64,000 nt of DNA from Polluticoccus soli (GTDB taxonomy: Bacteria > Bacteroidota > Bacteroidia > Chitinophagales > Chitinophagaceae), in assembly GCF_029269745.1 (NCBI RefSeq), contig NZ_JARJHT010000003.1, forward strand, positions 431,777-495,776, written 5' to 3'. A program made the position numbers and the translations under genes. Positions within the stretch are counted from its first letter, which is position 1. Each line of letters opens with the position of its first letter. The notes under the pieces were generated by a model. It was given only the letters and a program-made list of their open reading frames with translations, had not been told where the DNA came from and ran no database searches. Shown one piece after another: positions 27,081 through 35,010 of the stretch.

Positions 27081-27995
27081 ATGAAAAACTATATCCTCGT
27101 CATTCTGTTCTTCTGCGCAAACACCTGTTGGGGTAATGCTATAGACAAGATCAGGTCAAAAGATGATGTGATCTCTTTTATTGGCAGTCATCCGGAACTA
27201 AACGCTTCCATTGATACCTACTACCTGTTTCGCCATACTGGCAGTGAACCCGACAGCTTCTTCAAGATCGACATAGACAAAAACGGCCGGACGGACCTCC
27301 TCATCCAGGGCTATGAATTTTTGGTGGTTTTAGATAAAGGTCGCAACAACTACGACCTGCTCGAAGCTATGGGCGGTAACTTCACCCTAAAACAGATTGA
27401 CACATCAAATGCAGACATCAGATTTAAAGTAGAAGCAAAAACCTGGCTCGAAAACAATCGAACCCGCATCTATGATACGGTCTTAACTTACAAATTCGGA
27501 TACCTGACCGAATATTCGGCTAAGCCTGCAACCCATTCTATAGGCAAGATCGAGTACACAAAGGAAGGTGGATTTGGAGCGAGCAATCCTCTGCCCGGCG
27601 CAACAGTTTCACCCGATGGGACTATCACATTCTATACAGCTGAATTCCAAAACAACAATGTCTTCATGATGAGAAGCAGTCGCAAATTATCCGCAACTGA
27701 GCTTAGCGATCTTCACGATCTCATCAACTATATCGACCTACCTGCATTACCTAACGAATACGGCGCGCCGGTATTAGACGTTGGGCATACTTTTTTAAGG
27801 GTTGAGCATGAAGGCGGTACAACAGAAATTATTGCACATGGCGGCACAGGCACTGCTGGACTTGGGGCTTTATCGACAATGCTCCAGGACTTTTTCAAAG
27901 TATGCCAGTTGAAAAAAATCAGGCTGACAAAAGAAGAAGAACGGGCATTTTTCGGAATGTCTGTACCGCAGCCTTCTTATGATGGCAAGAAATAG
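27081..27995 (+). CDS. Exported hypothetical protein
   Basis: The 304-residue protein has a signal peptide (cleaved after 'NTCWGNA', about residue 19). The mature part contains a short calcium-loop-like 'KIDIDKNGRTDLLIQGY' (about 62-78), as in FG-GAP/VCBS-type repeats. It contains a second beta-rich region with 'GATVSPDGTITFYT' and 'RVEHEGGTTEIIAHGGTG'. No catalytic pattern is visible. A role at the cell surface or in the periplasm is likely; beyond that I recognise nothing. The start is ATG 27081, ten bases after a REP-like palindrome. A similar FG-GAP-like lipoprotein occurs at 63235, but the two are not clearly homologous. Confidence 0.55.
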   Translation: MKNYILVILFFCANTCWGNAIDKIRSKDDVISFIGSHPELNASIDTYYLFRHTGSEPDSFFKIDIDKNGRTDLLIQGYEFLVVLDKGRNNYDLLEAMGGNFTLKQIDTSNADIRFKVEAKTWLENNRTRIYDTVLTYKFGYLTEYSAKPATHSIGKIEYTKEGGFGASNPLPGATVSPDGTITFYTAEFQNNNVFMMRSSRKLSATELSDLHDLINYIDLPALPNEYGAPVLDVGHTFLRVEHEGGTTEIIAHGGTGTAGLGALSTMLQDFFKVCQLKKIRLTKEEERAFFGMSVPQPSYDGKK

Positions 27996-28053
27996 CAACA
28001 GTTTCTTCCTAAAAAGACCCGCTCCCGCCACTCTTCCAAACCACAAGAACGCT

Positions 28054-28105
28054 GCCGCCAGTCTGCGACTGGTGGCAATAAATAACCCAAGTTTGTAACT
28101 TGAGG
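28054..28105 (+). repeat. REP-like palindrome pair, copy 2, directly 5' of the transposase
   Basis: Hairpin 1 is GCCGCCAGTC-TGC-GACTGGTGGC and hairpin 2 is CAAGTTTGTAACTTGAGG, joined by AATAAATAACC. It ends five bases before the ATG of the RAYT gene, so the palindromes form the 5' untranslated region of that gene. Confidence 0.85.
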
Positions 28106-28110
28106 ACACT

Positions 28111-28659
28111 ATGAGCAGAAACTACAAGATACACGACCAGCAAGGTGTGTATTTTATCACCTTCACTATCGTAAGCTGGATCGACGTGTTTACCCGTCCG
28201 CTTTATAAAGACCTGTTTTTGGAAAGCGTGCAGTACTGCCAGGAAAATAAAGGCTTCAAAGTGCATGCATACTGCATCATGACCAACCATGTACACTTCA
28301 TAGCCAGCGCAGAAAACAACAAACTATCCGACATCATCAGCGACCTGAAAAAATTCACCAGCAAAAAGATCATCAGCGAAATAGACCTAAACATCCAGGA
28401 ATCGAGAAAGTCATGGATGATGTCGATATTCCGCAACGCCGGGGCATATAACCGTAACAATGAGCAATACCAATTCTGGCAACAACACAACCACCCGATA
28501 GAATTATACACCGGTCCCGTCATTCAGCAGAAACTCTATTACATACATAATAATCCCGTTGTAGCCGGTTACGTTGTTGATGCTGAAAACTATCCCTACA
28601 GCAGTGCACACGATTATGCGGGCGGCAAGGGCAAATTGAAAATTGATCTATTGTATTGA
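28111..28659 (+). CDS. REP-associated tyrosine transposase (RAYT, Y1_Tnp)
   Basis: RAYTs are HUH single-strand nucleases related to the TnpA of IS200/IS605; they cut and join REP palindromes. The 182-residue protein has the HUH motif HVH (60-62) in 'YCIMTNHVHFIA', and the catalytic tyrosine (143 or 144) in 'KLYYIHNNPV' with the conserved HNNPV. The 'PYSSAHDYAGGKG' end is typical of the family. It is intact and full length. Copies of a REP-like palindrome lie directly upstream (28054-28105), directly downstream (28661-28714 inverted, 28731-28788 direct) and 1 kb upstream, which supports the assignment. No IS ends or target duplication are evident. RAYTs are usually single-copy domesticated genes. 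Confidence 0.92.
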   Translation: MSRNYKIHDQQGVYFITFTIVSWIDVFTRPLYKDLFLESVQYCQENKGFKVHAYCIMTNHVHFIASAENNKLSDIISDLKKFTSKKIISEIDLNIQESRKSWMMSIFRNAGAYNRNNEQYQFWQQHNHPIELYTGPVIQQKLYYIHNNPVVAGYVVDAENYPYSSAHDYAGGKGKLKIDLLY

Positions 28660-28660
28660 T

Positions 28661-28714
28661 TCGCCAGTTTCAAACTGGCTTGATATATAGCCACAAGTCG
28701 CAGACTTGCGGCAG
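28661..28714 (-). repeat. REP-like palindrome pair, copy 3, inverted with exchanged stems
   Basis: Read on the minus strand this gives GCCGCAAGTC-TGC-GACTTGTGGC, TATATATCAA and then GCCAGTTT-G-AAACTGGC. Compared with copy 2 the core pairs of the two hairpins have changed with compensating bases (CCAGTC to CAAGTC; CAAGTT to CCAGTT). Confidence 0.75.
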
Positions 28715-28730
28715 CATTGTTTTTTTTAGC

Positions 28731-28788
28731 GCTACCGCCAGTCTGCGACTGGTGGTATTAAATAACTCAAGTTTCCAACTTGAGGCAT
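28731..28788 (+). repeat. REP-like palindrome pair, copy 4
   Basis: The element has ACCGCCAGTC-TGC-GACTGGTGGT and, after ATTAAATAA, CTCAAGTTTCCAACTTGAGG, with a perfect second hairpin. It adjoins the terminator of the delta-60 gene. Confidence 0.8.
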
Positions 28789-28821
28789 AAAAAAGATCCC
28801 GGAGCATCACCCCGGGATCTT
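28787..28821 (-). terminator. Terminator of the delta-60 repeat gene
   Basis: The stem AAGATCCCGG/CCGGGATCTT (28793-28821) is followed on the minus strand by TTTTTTATG. Confidence 0.85.
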
Positions 28822-28840
28822 CTTTGTACGTTATAATGTT

Positions 28841-30361
28841 TTACTGCTTCACCAGCTTCACTGTTTCGTTTTCTATTTGCAGCAGGTAAATACCGTTAGC
28901 ATTTTTCGTCAGGTCTACGGTTGTTTGTCCTTTTGCTGTAAGACCTGTTGAAACAATACGGCCATTTATATCCGTCACAGTGTATGCCACATCTGCATTA
29001 GCCGTTTGCATCACAAACAAACCACTGCCCGGGTTAGGATAAACTTTCAGGCTTGCGTTATTAGCTATTTCATTCACGTTTACGCCATCGCCACCCAGGT
29101 AGCGCACAAGTGTATAGTTAGGCTGAGATCCGGAGAATCCGGCAGCTACAATTTTACCGTCAGACTGAATCGCAACACCATATGCCAGGTCGTCGCCGCC
29201 CGTATTAGAGGTCGTTGCTTTGCCATCGCCATCAAAGCTGTTATCAAGGCTGCCATTAGGATTAAATCGCAATAGCGCAAAATCAAGGCCTGAGCCACCG
29301 GGAGTGGCGCCAGCCACCACTACGCGGCCATCGTTCTGCAGCGCAATGGCATTGATCACATTGTACGACGAAAGAGTCATTGCCCGGGCCACGCCATTGT
29401 TGCCAAAGCTGTTATCCCGGTAACCATTCTCATCAAAACGCATTAATACGAAATCAGTCAATCCGGATTGCGTGCCAGACATGCCTGCCGCCAAAATTTT
29501 CCCATCCGGCTGCAGGGTCATTGCATAGAACCTGTCGAGATTTGAATAGCTATTATCAGCAAATACACCGCTGCCATAGAATGTGTTATCCACATAACTA
29601 CCATCGGCTTTCACCTTTAGGAAACCAAATTTCGTCTGGGATGCCTGGCTCATGCCCCAACCGGTCACCGTTACCTTTCCGTCGTTATGTACGGCCACGC
29701 CGTTTACAGCATTCTTAAGATCATTGTTGATCCCGATATTGTACCCCACGCCGGTGAGTGGCATAAAATTGCCATCGGGTACGCCGCCGGCACTAAAACG
29801 CCTGACAAATCCGGCATCGTCGTTCTGAGAAGATCCACCGGCAGCAATTCTGCCATCGGCATACAGCGCAACGCCTTTAAAAGCCCCTGCATCGCCCCAG
29901 GAAGCCCAGCCATTTGTACCAAACGCTATGTCCTGCGAACCGTCAGCATTGACCCTGAACACTACACTGTTCCACTGTGATGATACAATAGAAGTGCCCG
30001 CCAGCAATATCTTTCCATCTGGCTGCAGCTTCATTGCATAAACAATATCTTTCCCCGAGTTGCAATCGAACTTCGCCCATCCATCGCCGCTAAAGGTATT
30101 ATCCAAAGTACCATCGGGGTTATAACGTGCCACCAGGAAATCCCAGGTTGCAGCAGGCGGTCCTGCATATTGCAGTTCTCCGGCCACCAATATTTTTCCA
30201 TCGGGTTGTATAGCCGTTGCATAGGCCTTGGAATAATAATATTGTCCGAAGTTACCTTCTACTTTACCACCGGTACCAAAACTGGCGTCGAGAGTTCCAG
30301 GCTGTGCATAGCCTGCACTTGCAGCCACGAGCATCGTTGTACTTAGTAATATTTTCTTCAT
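28841..30361 (-). CDS. Secreted delta-60 repeat protein with T9SS sorting domain
   Basis: After a signal peptide (MKKILLSTTMLVAASAGYAQ) the 506-residue protein carries about seven delta-60 repeats of 50-60 residues, each with 'QPDGKILVAGxxx' and 'RYNPDGTLDNTFSGDG'. This predicts a beta-propeller (residues about 20-430). The last 75 residues are a T9SS type A sorting domain ('KVYPNPGSGLFVM', 'TDINGRIVS', 'ANGIYLLQIE'). Such proteins are secreted to the cell surface; no enzymatic residue is apparent and the ligand is unknown. The gene is transcribed alone, with a terminator at 28787 and the RAYT repeats beyond it. Confidence 0.88.
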   Translation of the reverse strand: MKKILLSTTMLVAASAGYAQPGTLDASFGTGGKVEGNFGQYYYSKAYATAIQPDGKILVAGELQYAGPPAATWDFLVARYNPDGTLDNTFSGDGWAKFDCNSGKDIVYAMKLQPDGKILLAGTSIVSSQWNSVVFRVNADGSQDIAFGTNGWASWGDAGAFKGVALYADGRIAAGGSSQNDDAGFVRRFSAGGVPDGNFMPLTGVGYNIGINNDLKNAVNGVAVHNDGKVTVTGWGMSQASQTKFGFLKVKADGSYVDNTFYGSGVFADNSYSNLDRFYAMTLQPDGKILAAGMSGTQSGLTDFVLMRFDENGYRDNSFGNNGVARAMTLSSYNVINAIALQNDGRVVVAGATPGGSGLDFALLRFNPNGSLDNSFDGDGKATTSNTGGDDLAYGVAIQSDGKIVAAGFSGSQPNYTLVRYLGGDGVNVNEIANNASLKVYPNPGSGLFVMQTANADVAYTVTDINGRIVSTGLTAKGQTTVDLTKNANGIYLLQIENETVKLVKQ

Positions 30362-30462
30362 TCGTAACTGTTATGATTTTTAGCTCCCTAAGATACTGCT
30401 ACCTATGTCAAACCTGCAATACCCAGAAATAAGTAAAAACCTCCCTCGGTATTTACTATGGC

Positions 30463-30493
30463 TTGCAATTGCATGGTCCGCGCAGTATTTTAG
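30463..30493 (+). promoter_or_regulatory. Probable promoter of the TonB_C-like gene
   Basis: TTGC (30463-30466), a 19-base spacer and TATTTTAG (30486-30493) are followed by the ATG at 30500, a very short leader. Confidence 0.4.
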
Positions 30494-30499
30494 CCTTCT

Positions 30500-31033
30500 A
30501 TGAAACACCTCCTTACCCTCTTACTACTAACACTCAGTCTGCACACATCCGCGCAGCGCAAACCGGAGAAGATACAATATGAGTCGGAATGCCCGCAGTA
30601 TGATTACTGCAAGGAATGCGGCGACACTAAAGCGGTGTATACCGGAAAGATGAAACGCTATTTCGAAAAGCAACTCAACTTCCGAGATCTCGATTTGATA
30701 GAAGGCGTTATCGTAGTGCAGATAGCGATAGACTCAAACGGTATACCCTGCGCCAACAAATTCTACAACTACACCACCAATACATCAGAAGAAGTAAACC
30801 GCCTGAGGCTGGTTTGGCTGATAGGCACTATGGGCAAATGGCAACCCGCGATGGTAAACGGACAACCCGTCAACTCGTATGTAAAGCTGGCCTTTTACAG
30901 CAAGGTAGACAAACGCCCTTTGTTTGACGTAGACTACCTGCGCAACGATAAAGACAGAAAATGGGTGGTGAACACTAAGTACGAGCCCGTATTGGTAGAC
31001 TACCGCGCTATAGAATCAAGCGTCGATAACTAG
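30500..31033 (+). CDS. Exported protein with TonB C-terminal-like domain
   Basis: The 177-residue protein starts with a signal peptide (MKHLLTLLLLTLSLHTSAQ). A cysteine-rich stretch (CPQYDYCKECG) follows, then a domain resembling the TonB periplasmic end: 'LDLIEGVIVVQIAIDSNG' and 'GKWQPAMVNGQPVNSYVKLAF' (about 70-140). True TonB proteins are anchored by an N-terminal helix and span the periplasm with a Pro-rich linker, both absent here. It is therefore more likely a free periplasmic TonB_C-like protein of unknown role. It ends with a four-base overlap with the convergent MCP-like gene (31030-31033). Confidence 0.6.
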   Translation: MKHLLTLLLLTLSLHTSAQRKPEKIQYESECPQYDYCKECGDTKAVYTGKMKRYFEKQLNFRDLDLIEGVIVVQIAIDSNGIPCANKFYNYTTNTSEEVNRLRLVWLIGTMGKWQPAMVNGQPVNSYVKLAFYSKVDKRPLFDVDYLRNDKDRKWVVNTKYEPVLVDYRAIESSVDN

Positions 31034-31698
31034 TTCCACACCTGGTTTTGCTGCTGGCGGAACAGTGCATTGTCTGACACACTCAGTATCACCAAAGCAA
31101 ATATGCCGAGGATGATGAGCAGTGATATCTCGAGATACGACATTACCATAGTACTGTTGACAATAGAATGTGTGCTCTTGGTGAGGTTATCCCCCTCGCC
31201 CACTTGTATGCGGTTTAGTTTGTCGAGGGTTTGCATGGTGGCATCAAAGCGCCGGTCTATATTTCCATGCATGGCTGTTGCGGCTTCGCGGTTGTCGTTG
31301 TGCAGGCGCAGCCACGATGCTTCGAGGTCGTTATAGTTTTGCAGGTTTTGCCTGAATGCGGTCCATTGCTTTTTCTCCTCCGTCGTTAGCACAGTAGTTT
31401 CATAATCTTTCATCAGCAGGGCAATGTTGCGGTTGTATTGCACCGCGAGTGCGCTAAGCTGCTCAGGCGTGTGGAAATTATTCTCGTCGTGCAGCAGGCG
31501 CTTGCGGTACAGGTTGCTGCTAATCTCGAAGATATAGGCAGCAGGCTTCAGCCTGTCGTTATTGATGGACACCATGGTTTCATCCAGGTTCGAAAAGTTC
31601 CTTCTATCAAGGAAATTATTCAACAGCACTACCACAATGATACCGGTAAGCACAAACGCCGCCTTCAGCTTATGCTGTACATAATATGCCCATTTCAT
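31030..31698 (-). CDS. Chemoreceptor-type four-helix-bundle sensor without signalling domain
   Basis: The 222-residue protein consists of an N-terminal membrane helix (about 12-30), a roughly 150-residue helical periplasmic domain of the 4HB_MCP type and a second membrane helix near the C-terminus (about 185-205, 'SYLEISLLIILGIFALVILS'). A short tail of about 14 residues follows. HAMP, PAS and methyl-accepting domains are absent, so it cannot signal like a standard receptor. It may act as a ligand-sensing subunit for a partner in trans, or be a truncated receptor. No chemotaxis gene is near. It converges on the TonB_C-like gene with a four-base overlap. Confidence 0.65.
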   Translation of the reverse strand: MKWAYYVQHKLKAAFVLTGIIVVVLLNNFLDRRNFSNLDETMVSINNDRLKPAAYIFEISSNLYRKRLLHDENNFHTPEQLSALAVQYNRNIALLMKDYETTVLTTEEKKQWTAFRQNLQNYNDLEASWLRLHNDNREAATAMHGNIDRRFDATMQTLDKLNRIQVGEGDNLTKSTHSIVNSTMVMSYLEISLLIILGIFALVILSVSDNALFRQQQNQVWN

Positions 31699-31788
31699 AA
31701 CGTACTAGTTTGCTTTAAGTTACGAAATTATTGCCAACATCAAGACTAACAGTGGCCATGCATATACAGTACGGACATATGAAAGGCG

Positions 31789-31796
31789 TAAATTTG
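31789..31796 (+). promoter_or_regulatory. -7 box of the DinB-like gene
   Basis: TAAATTTG matches TAnnTTTG, 20 bases before the ATG at 31817. No -33 element is obvious. Confidence 0.5.
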
Positions 31797-31816
31797 TTAA
31801 ACAACAACCTCCCACT

Positions 31817-32326
31817 ATGACAGAAGAACTGTTAAAAGAATTTAAAGAACACAGTACCTACCGCATAGAGCGCAATACACCGCGCATCGTCACCTGCCTG
31901 GGGCAACTTAGCGAAGACGAAGTATGGCAGCGACCCAATGAATCGTCTAACAGCGTGGGAAACCTCATTCTGCACCTTTGCGGTAACATCACGCAATACA
32001 TCATATCTTCCATAGGTCACCAACCTGATAACCGTGACCGGGATACAGAGTTTTTGACCACTGGTGGTTTCACTAAGCGCGAACTATTAGACAAACTGGG
32101 AGATACAGTGCTGGAAGCCGTGCGTGTGATCAATGAAGCCAGTATTGAGGAATTACTGCGCGTGCGCACGGTGCAGGGGTATACTTATTCAGGCATCGGC
32201 AACATCATTCACGTCACCGAACATTATTCTTACCACACCGGCCAGATAGCCTTCTGGACCAAGCTGCTGAAGAACAAAGACCTTGGCTTTTACGCCAACA
32301 TCAACCTGAACGCTAAGAACGAGTAG
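31817..32326 (+). CDS. DinB/DUF1572 family protein
   Basis: The 169-residue four-helix-bundle protein belongs to the DinB/YfiT superfamily, whose members bind a metal with three histidines and often act as thiol-dependent transferases or stress proteins. Conserved features are 'SSNSVGNLILHLCGNI' (first His) and 'IIHVTEHYSYHTGQIAF' with the remaining two. No substrate can be named. Its stop is directly followed by the end of the convergent glycosyltransferase gene with no base between (32326/32327). A second DinB-like gene, not closely similar, is at 62636. Confidence 0.75.
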   Translation: MTEELLKEFKEHSTYRIERNTPRIVTCLGQLSEDEVWQRPNESSNSVGNLILHLCGNITQYIISSIGHQPDNRDRDTEFLTTGGFTKRELLDKLGDTVLEAVRVINEASIEELLRVRTVQGYTYSGIGNIIHVTEHYSYHTGQIAFWTKLLKNKDLGFYANINLNAKNE

Positions 32327-33346
32327 TTAGGCAAACGCAGCTTCAGGTGTTGCATTGAGCACGGCGTGCGTGGCCACTACTTTGCGCACTATCTGCGTGG
32401 TCATATCAGGGTAGCTTACGCGTACGCGTTCATTATTCAGCAGCCACTGGCGTATGTCTTCATGATATTTCTTCGACAATGATCTAATAACGGGCACCCC
32501 CATTTCTTTCAGCGCGGCTGCATTGCATTGCTGCTCATATTGCGTTTGCATGGGTATTACCATCAGCTTCTTGCCCAGGTGCAGCGCCTCCGCGGGTCCT
32601 TCAAAACCAGCACCGCATAGCACACCGGTGCTACTCGCCATAGACCGGATGAATGCATCATTGTCTATCGGCATGATGCGGACATTCTTCAGTGTGTAAG
32701 CGCCCTTGTTGTGCTTGGAGAACACCTGCCAGTTAGCTTCAGGAAACTTCGACAGGTGTTCGCACAAGGTGTTGTCGTCATAGGCGGGGAGGTAAACGGT
32801 GTAGTGTCCTTCATCCGTTGGTTGCAGCTCTCTTATCTCTCTTCTTATAACAGGGGTAAAAATATTCTTATCGTACGACTGGAAATGGAAACCATAAGCT
32901 GCTGTCACGGGTGCATAACGTTTCAATACCAAGGTGCCCATCAGGTCTGCATGTTCGGGCATTGGTGCATGAGGGTTCAGCACAGCGCACTGGTGGCTCA
33001 GCGAAATACAAGGTTTATTTTTCAGCTTGCAGGCCCATGCAGATACCGGTTCAAAATCATTGATGACGAGATCGTAGTCTTCTACAGGCAATTGTTTGAT
33101 ATCGCGTATCAGCTTACGCAGGCGCAGCTTACGTGCAGTAGCCCAGATATCCACGCCTCCATTCTTGCCGAAGATGAAACTCATACCATAGTACTTATAC
33201 TTTACCGGGTAAGGCAGCTCCACATCGGCCTGTATGCCGCTTATCAATACATCCACTTCGCCATATTTCGCCAGCTCGGGATAGATATCGCGCGCGCGAC
33301 TCAGGTGGCCATTGCCGGTGCCTTGTATTGCAAAGAGTATTTTCAT
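32327..33346 (-). CDS. GT-B glycosyltransferase (MurG/GT1-like)
   Basis: The 339-residue protein has the GT-B pattern. The N-terminal glycine-rich loop is 'IQGTGNGHLSRARDIYP' (7-23), as in MurG-type enzymes. The C-terminal donor-binding region contains 'GVLCGAGFEGPAEALHLGKK' and 'PMQTQYEQQCNAAALKEMGV', which contact the nucleotide sugar. It lies 17 bases downstream of an LpxH-like phosphatase gene in the same operon, so a lipid or envelope glycoconjugate is the likely acceptor. This remains inference. It has no membrane span and should work at the inner face of the membrane. Confidence 0.75.
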   Translation of the reverse strand: MKILFAIQGTGNGHLSRARDIYPELAKYGEVDVLISGIQADVELPYPVKYKYYGMSFIFGKNGGVDIWATARKLRLRKLIRDIKQLPVEDYDLVINDFEPVSAWACKLKNKPCISLSHQCAVLNPHAPMPEHADLMGTLVLKRYAPVTAAYGFHFQSYDKNIFTPVIRREIRELQPTDEGHYTVYLPAYDDNTLCEHLSKFPEANWQVFSKHNKGAYTLKNVRIMPIDNDAFIRSMASSTGVLCGAGFEGPAEALHLGKKLMVIPMQTQYEQQCNAAALKEMGVPVIRSLSKKYHEDIRQWLLNNERVRVSYPDMTTQIVRKVVATHAVLNATPEAAFA

Positions 33347-33363
33347 TTCAGTTGTATGTGTGA

Positions 33364-34248
33364 TTATGCAGCTTCTATATTCTTCAGCCCGCCATCTTCT
33401 ATCACCGGCTTGCGCTTCATGTTCAGTTCGGTGAGCAGCGATGCCATCAGTTCCTTCGGCGATTCTTTGATCTTCTTCTTATCTATGTCTATAGCCTGCG
33501 CCACCGCGTCATCGGCGTAGCGGTATATACTCCAGGCATTTTCATGATACTCTAGCGCAGTGAGATTTTCTATCCAGTCGCCCGAGTTCATATATACAAC
33601 GTTGCCCTTCTCTGTTTCTACCGTTCTTATTTCAGGATGGTGTATATGGCCGCACACTACGTAATTGAACTGGTTATCTACGGCTATATCACACACGGTG
33701 GCCTCAAACTTGTTGACAAACTTGACCGCGCTCTTTACGGTATTCTTTATCTTTTTCGATAGCGATACTTTGCCCCTGCCCATCTTCTCGCTGCAGAAAT
33801 TCACCAGACTATTGATGATGATCAGCGTATCGTAACCCACTGCTCCCAGCTTTGCCAGCCACTTGCTGTGCTGCATCACCACGTCAAACACGTCTCCGTG
33901 AAATATCCACACCTTTTCGCCATTCAGCTTCATGCTTAGCTTGTTGGTGATCTTGAGCGAGCCCAGTTGCAGTCCTTTGAAACGTCGCAACAGTTCGTCG
34001 TGGTTGCCCGGTATATAATATACCGGCACTTCTTTGGCAATAAGCCCTATCAGGTGTTTGATCACCATCATGTGGGTAGATGGCCAGTAGCGCTTGCTGA
34101 ATTGCCAGATATCAATGATATCTCCATTCAACACTACAGCCTTGGGCTTAATGCTTTTTAAATATTGCAGCAGCTCCTTTGCGCGGCACCCATAAGTGCC
34201 CAGGTGCACATCCGACAACACAACTATATCCACTTCTCTTTTTGCCAT
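33364..34248 (-). CDS. LpxH-like calcineurin-type metallophosphatase
   Basis: The 294-residue protein shows the metallophosphoesterase motifs in order: DVHLG (13-17), 'VVLNGDIIDIW' (about 38-48), 'IPGNHD' (79-84), 'IFHGDVFD' (about 114-121) and 'VCGHIHHPEIR' (about 195-205). UDP-2,3-diacylglucosamine diphosphatases (LpxH) share this pattern, and the adjoining glycosyltransferase 17 bases downstream suggests an envelope lipid role. A lipid A function is not certain, because Bacteroidota have several LpxH-like proteins. The start is ATG 34248. It is divergent from the PAS gene at 34451. Confidence 0.8.
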   Translation of the reverse strand: MAKREVDIVVLSDVHLGTYGCRAKELLQYLKSIKPKAVVLNGDIIDIWQFSKRYWPSTHMMVIKHLIGLIAKEVPVYYIPGNHDELLRRFKGLQLGSLKITNKLSMKLNGEKVWIFHGDVFDVVMQHSKWLAKLGAVGYDTLIIINSLVNFCSEKMGRGKVSLSKKIKNTVKSAVKFVNKFEATVCDIAVDNQFNYVVCGHIHHPEIRTVETEKGNVVYMNSGDWIENLTALEYHENAWSIYRYADDAVAQAIDIDKKKIKESPKELMASLLTELNMKRKPVIEDGGLKNIEAA

Positions 34249-34405
34249 TGGCTTCAGGTTTTACAAAGAGACCAATTGAGTGTTACCCCTGCATTAAAGC
34301 GGCGTTAAGGCTGTATTACTTATACGGAATATGTATAACCGCAGTCCGTTTGCGATTTTGTGCATTAAAAACTCTTCAAAAAGAGGTTTCTCTGTTATTT
34401 ATACG

Positions 34406-34413
34406 TATCTTCA
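34406..34413 (+). promoter_or_regulatory. -7 box of the PAS-domain gene
   Basis: TATCTTCA, as seen before crcB and the 38412 gene, lies 37 bases before the ATG at 34451. The -33 site is not clear. Confidence 0.4.
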
Positions 34414-34450
34414 TAGCACGGCCGCCTTTTTAACGCATAAAAACTCTTTT

Positions 34451-34861
34451 ATGCACAAACAGATTGATCTGCAAAAGATCGAACAGTCTCCTGACTACAT
34501 TAGCGGCTACGATGCCCAACTCAACGTCGTGATCTGGAACCAGGCCATAGCCTCCAAATACAACATAGCTAAAGCAGATGCCATCGGCAGGAACATCATC
34601 GACCTGTTCCCGTTTATAGTGGGTGATTTCCGCCTGCAATGCCTGCTAGATTCCATCAGCGAAAAGAAAATGTTCTTTTTCTCTGCGCTGCCCTATACGC
34701 ACGAAGACCGTATCTATACGCAGTTGATCATACCGGGCAAAGAAGAGCACAATTTCCAGGTGCTGAGCGTGGTGCGCGACCATAAACGCCACAACGAACT
34801 ATACCTGCGTACCGACTTGCTGGATGGCATCTCTACCCAGTTGCCCCTCAGCGCTGAGTAG
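34451..34861 (+). CDS. Single PAS-domain protein
   Basis: The 136-residue protein is one PAS-like fold. The core strands 'YISGYDAQLNVVIWNQAIAS' (about 13-32) and 'DAIGRNIIDLFPFIVGDFR' (about 40-58) are followed by 'PGKEEHNFQVLSVVRDHKRHN' near the end. No kinase, GGDEF, DNA-binding or coiled-coil part follows, so it must act by binding a ligand or a partner in trans. The start is ATG 34451; the frame extends upstream to 34331 but that part looks non-coding. It has no partner gene in the same operon. The ligand is unknown. Confidence 0.7.
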   Translation: MHKQIDLQKIEQSPDYISGYDAQLNVVIWNQAIASKYNIAKADAIGRNIIDLFPFIVGDFRLQCLLDSISEKKMFFFSALPYTHEDRIYTQLIIPGKEEHNFQVLSVVRDHKRHNELYLRTDLLDGISTQLPLSAE

Positions 34862-34890
34862 CTTTAACAACCCGGTTACAGGGTTTTACC

Positions 34891-34898
34891 TATCTTTG
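34891..34898 (+). promoter_or_regulatory. -7 box of the ABC-F gene
   Basis: TATCTTTG is a full match to TAnnTTTG. It leaves a long leader of about 95 bases before the ATG at 35001. Confidence 0.55.
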
Positions 34899-34921
34899 CA
34901 GCTCATTCATTTCAAATATTC

Positions 34922-35010
34922 GAATAAGCCGATGTAGACAATAATTTCTTTTCGCATTTCACAAGAGTTCAATTCCTGACTTTTCTAACCGAAAGAAATT
35001 ATGCTTATTC
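34922..35010 (+). promoter_or_regulatory. Leader hairpin enclosing the ABC-F start codon
   Basis: Bases 34941-34954 pair with 34990-35002 (13 bp, one bulged T), so the AT of the start codon is inside the stem. Outside it 34922-34928 (GAATAAG) pairs with 35004-35010 (CTTATTC). The loop is 35 bases. This would hide the start region and could give translational control. Confidence 0.45.

Noticed and set aside
28111..28659. Full IS200/IS605 insertion sequence
   Set aside because: The protein has the RAYT form, the palindromes are REP-like two-hairpin elements, and no IS-type ends or TnpB partner are present.
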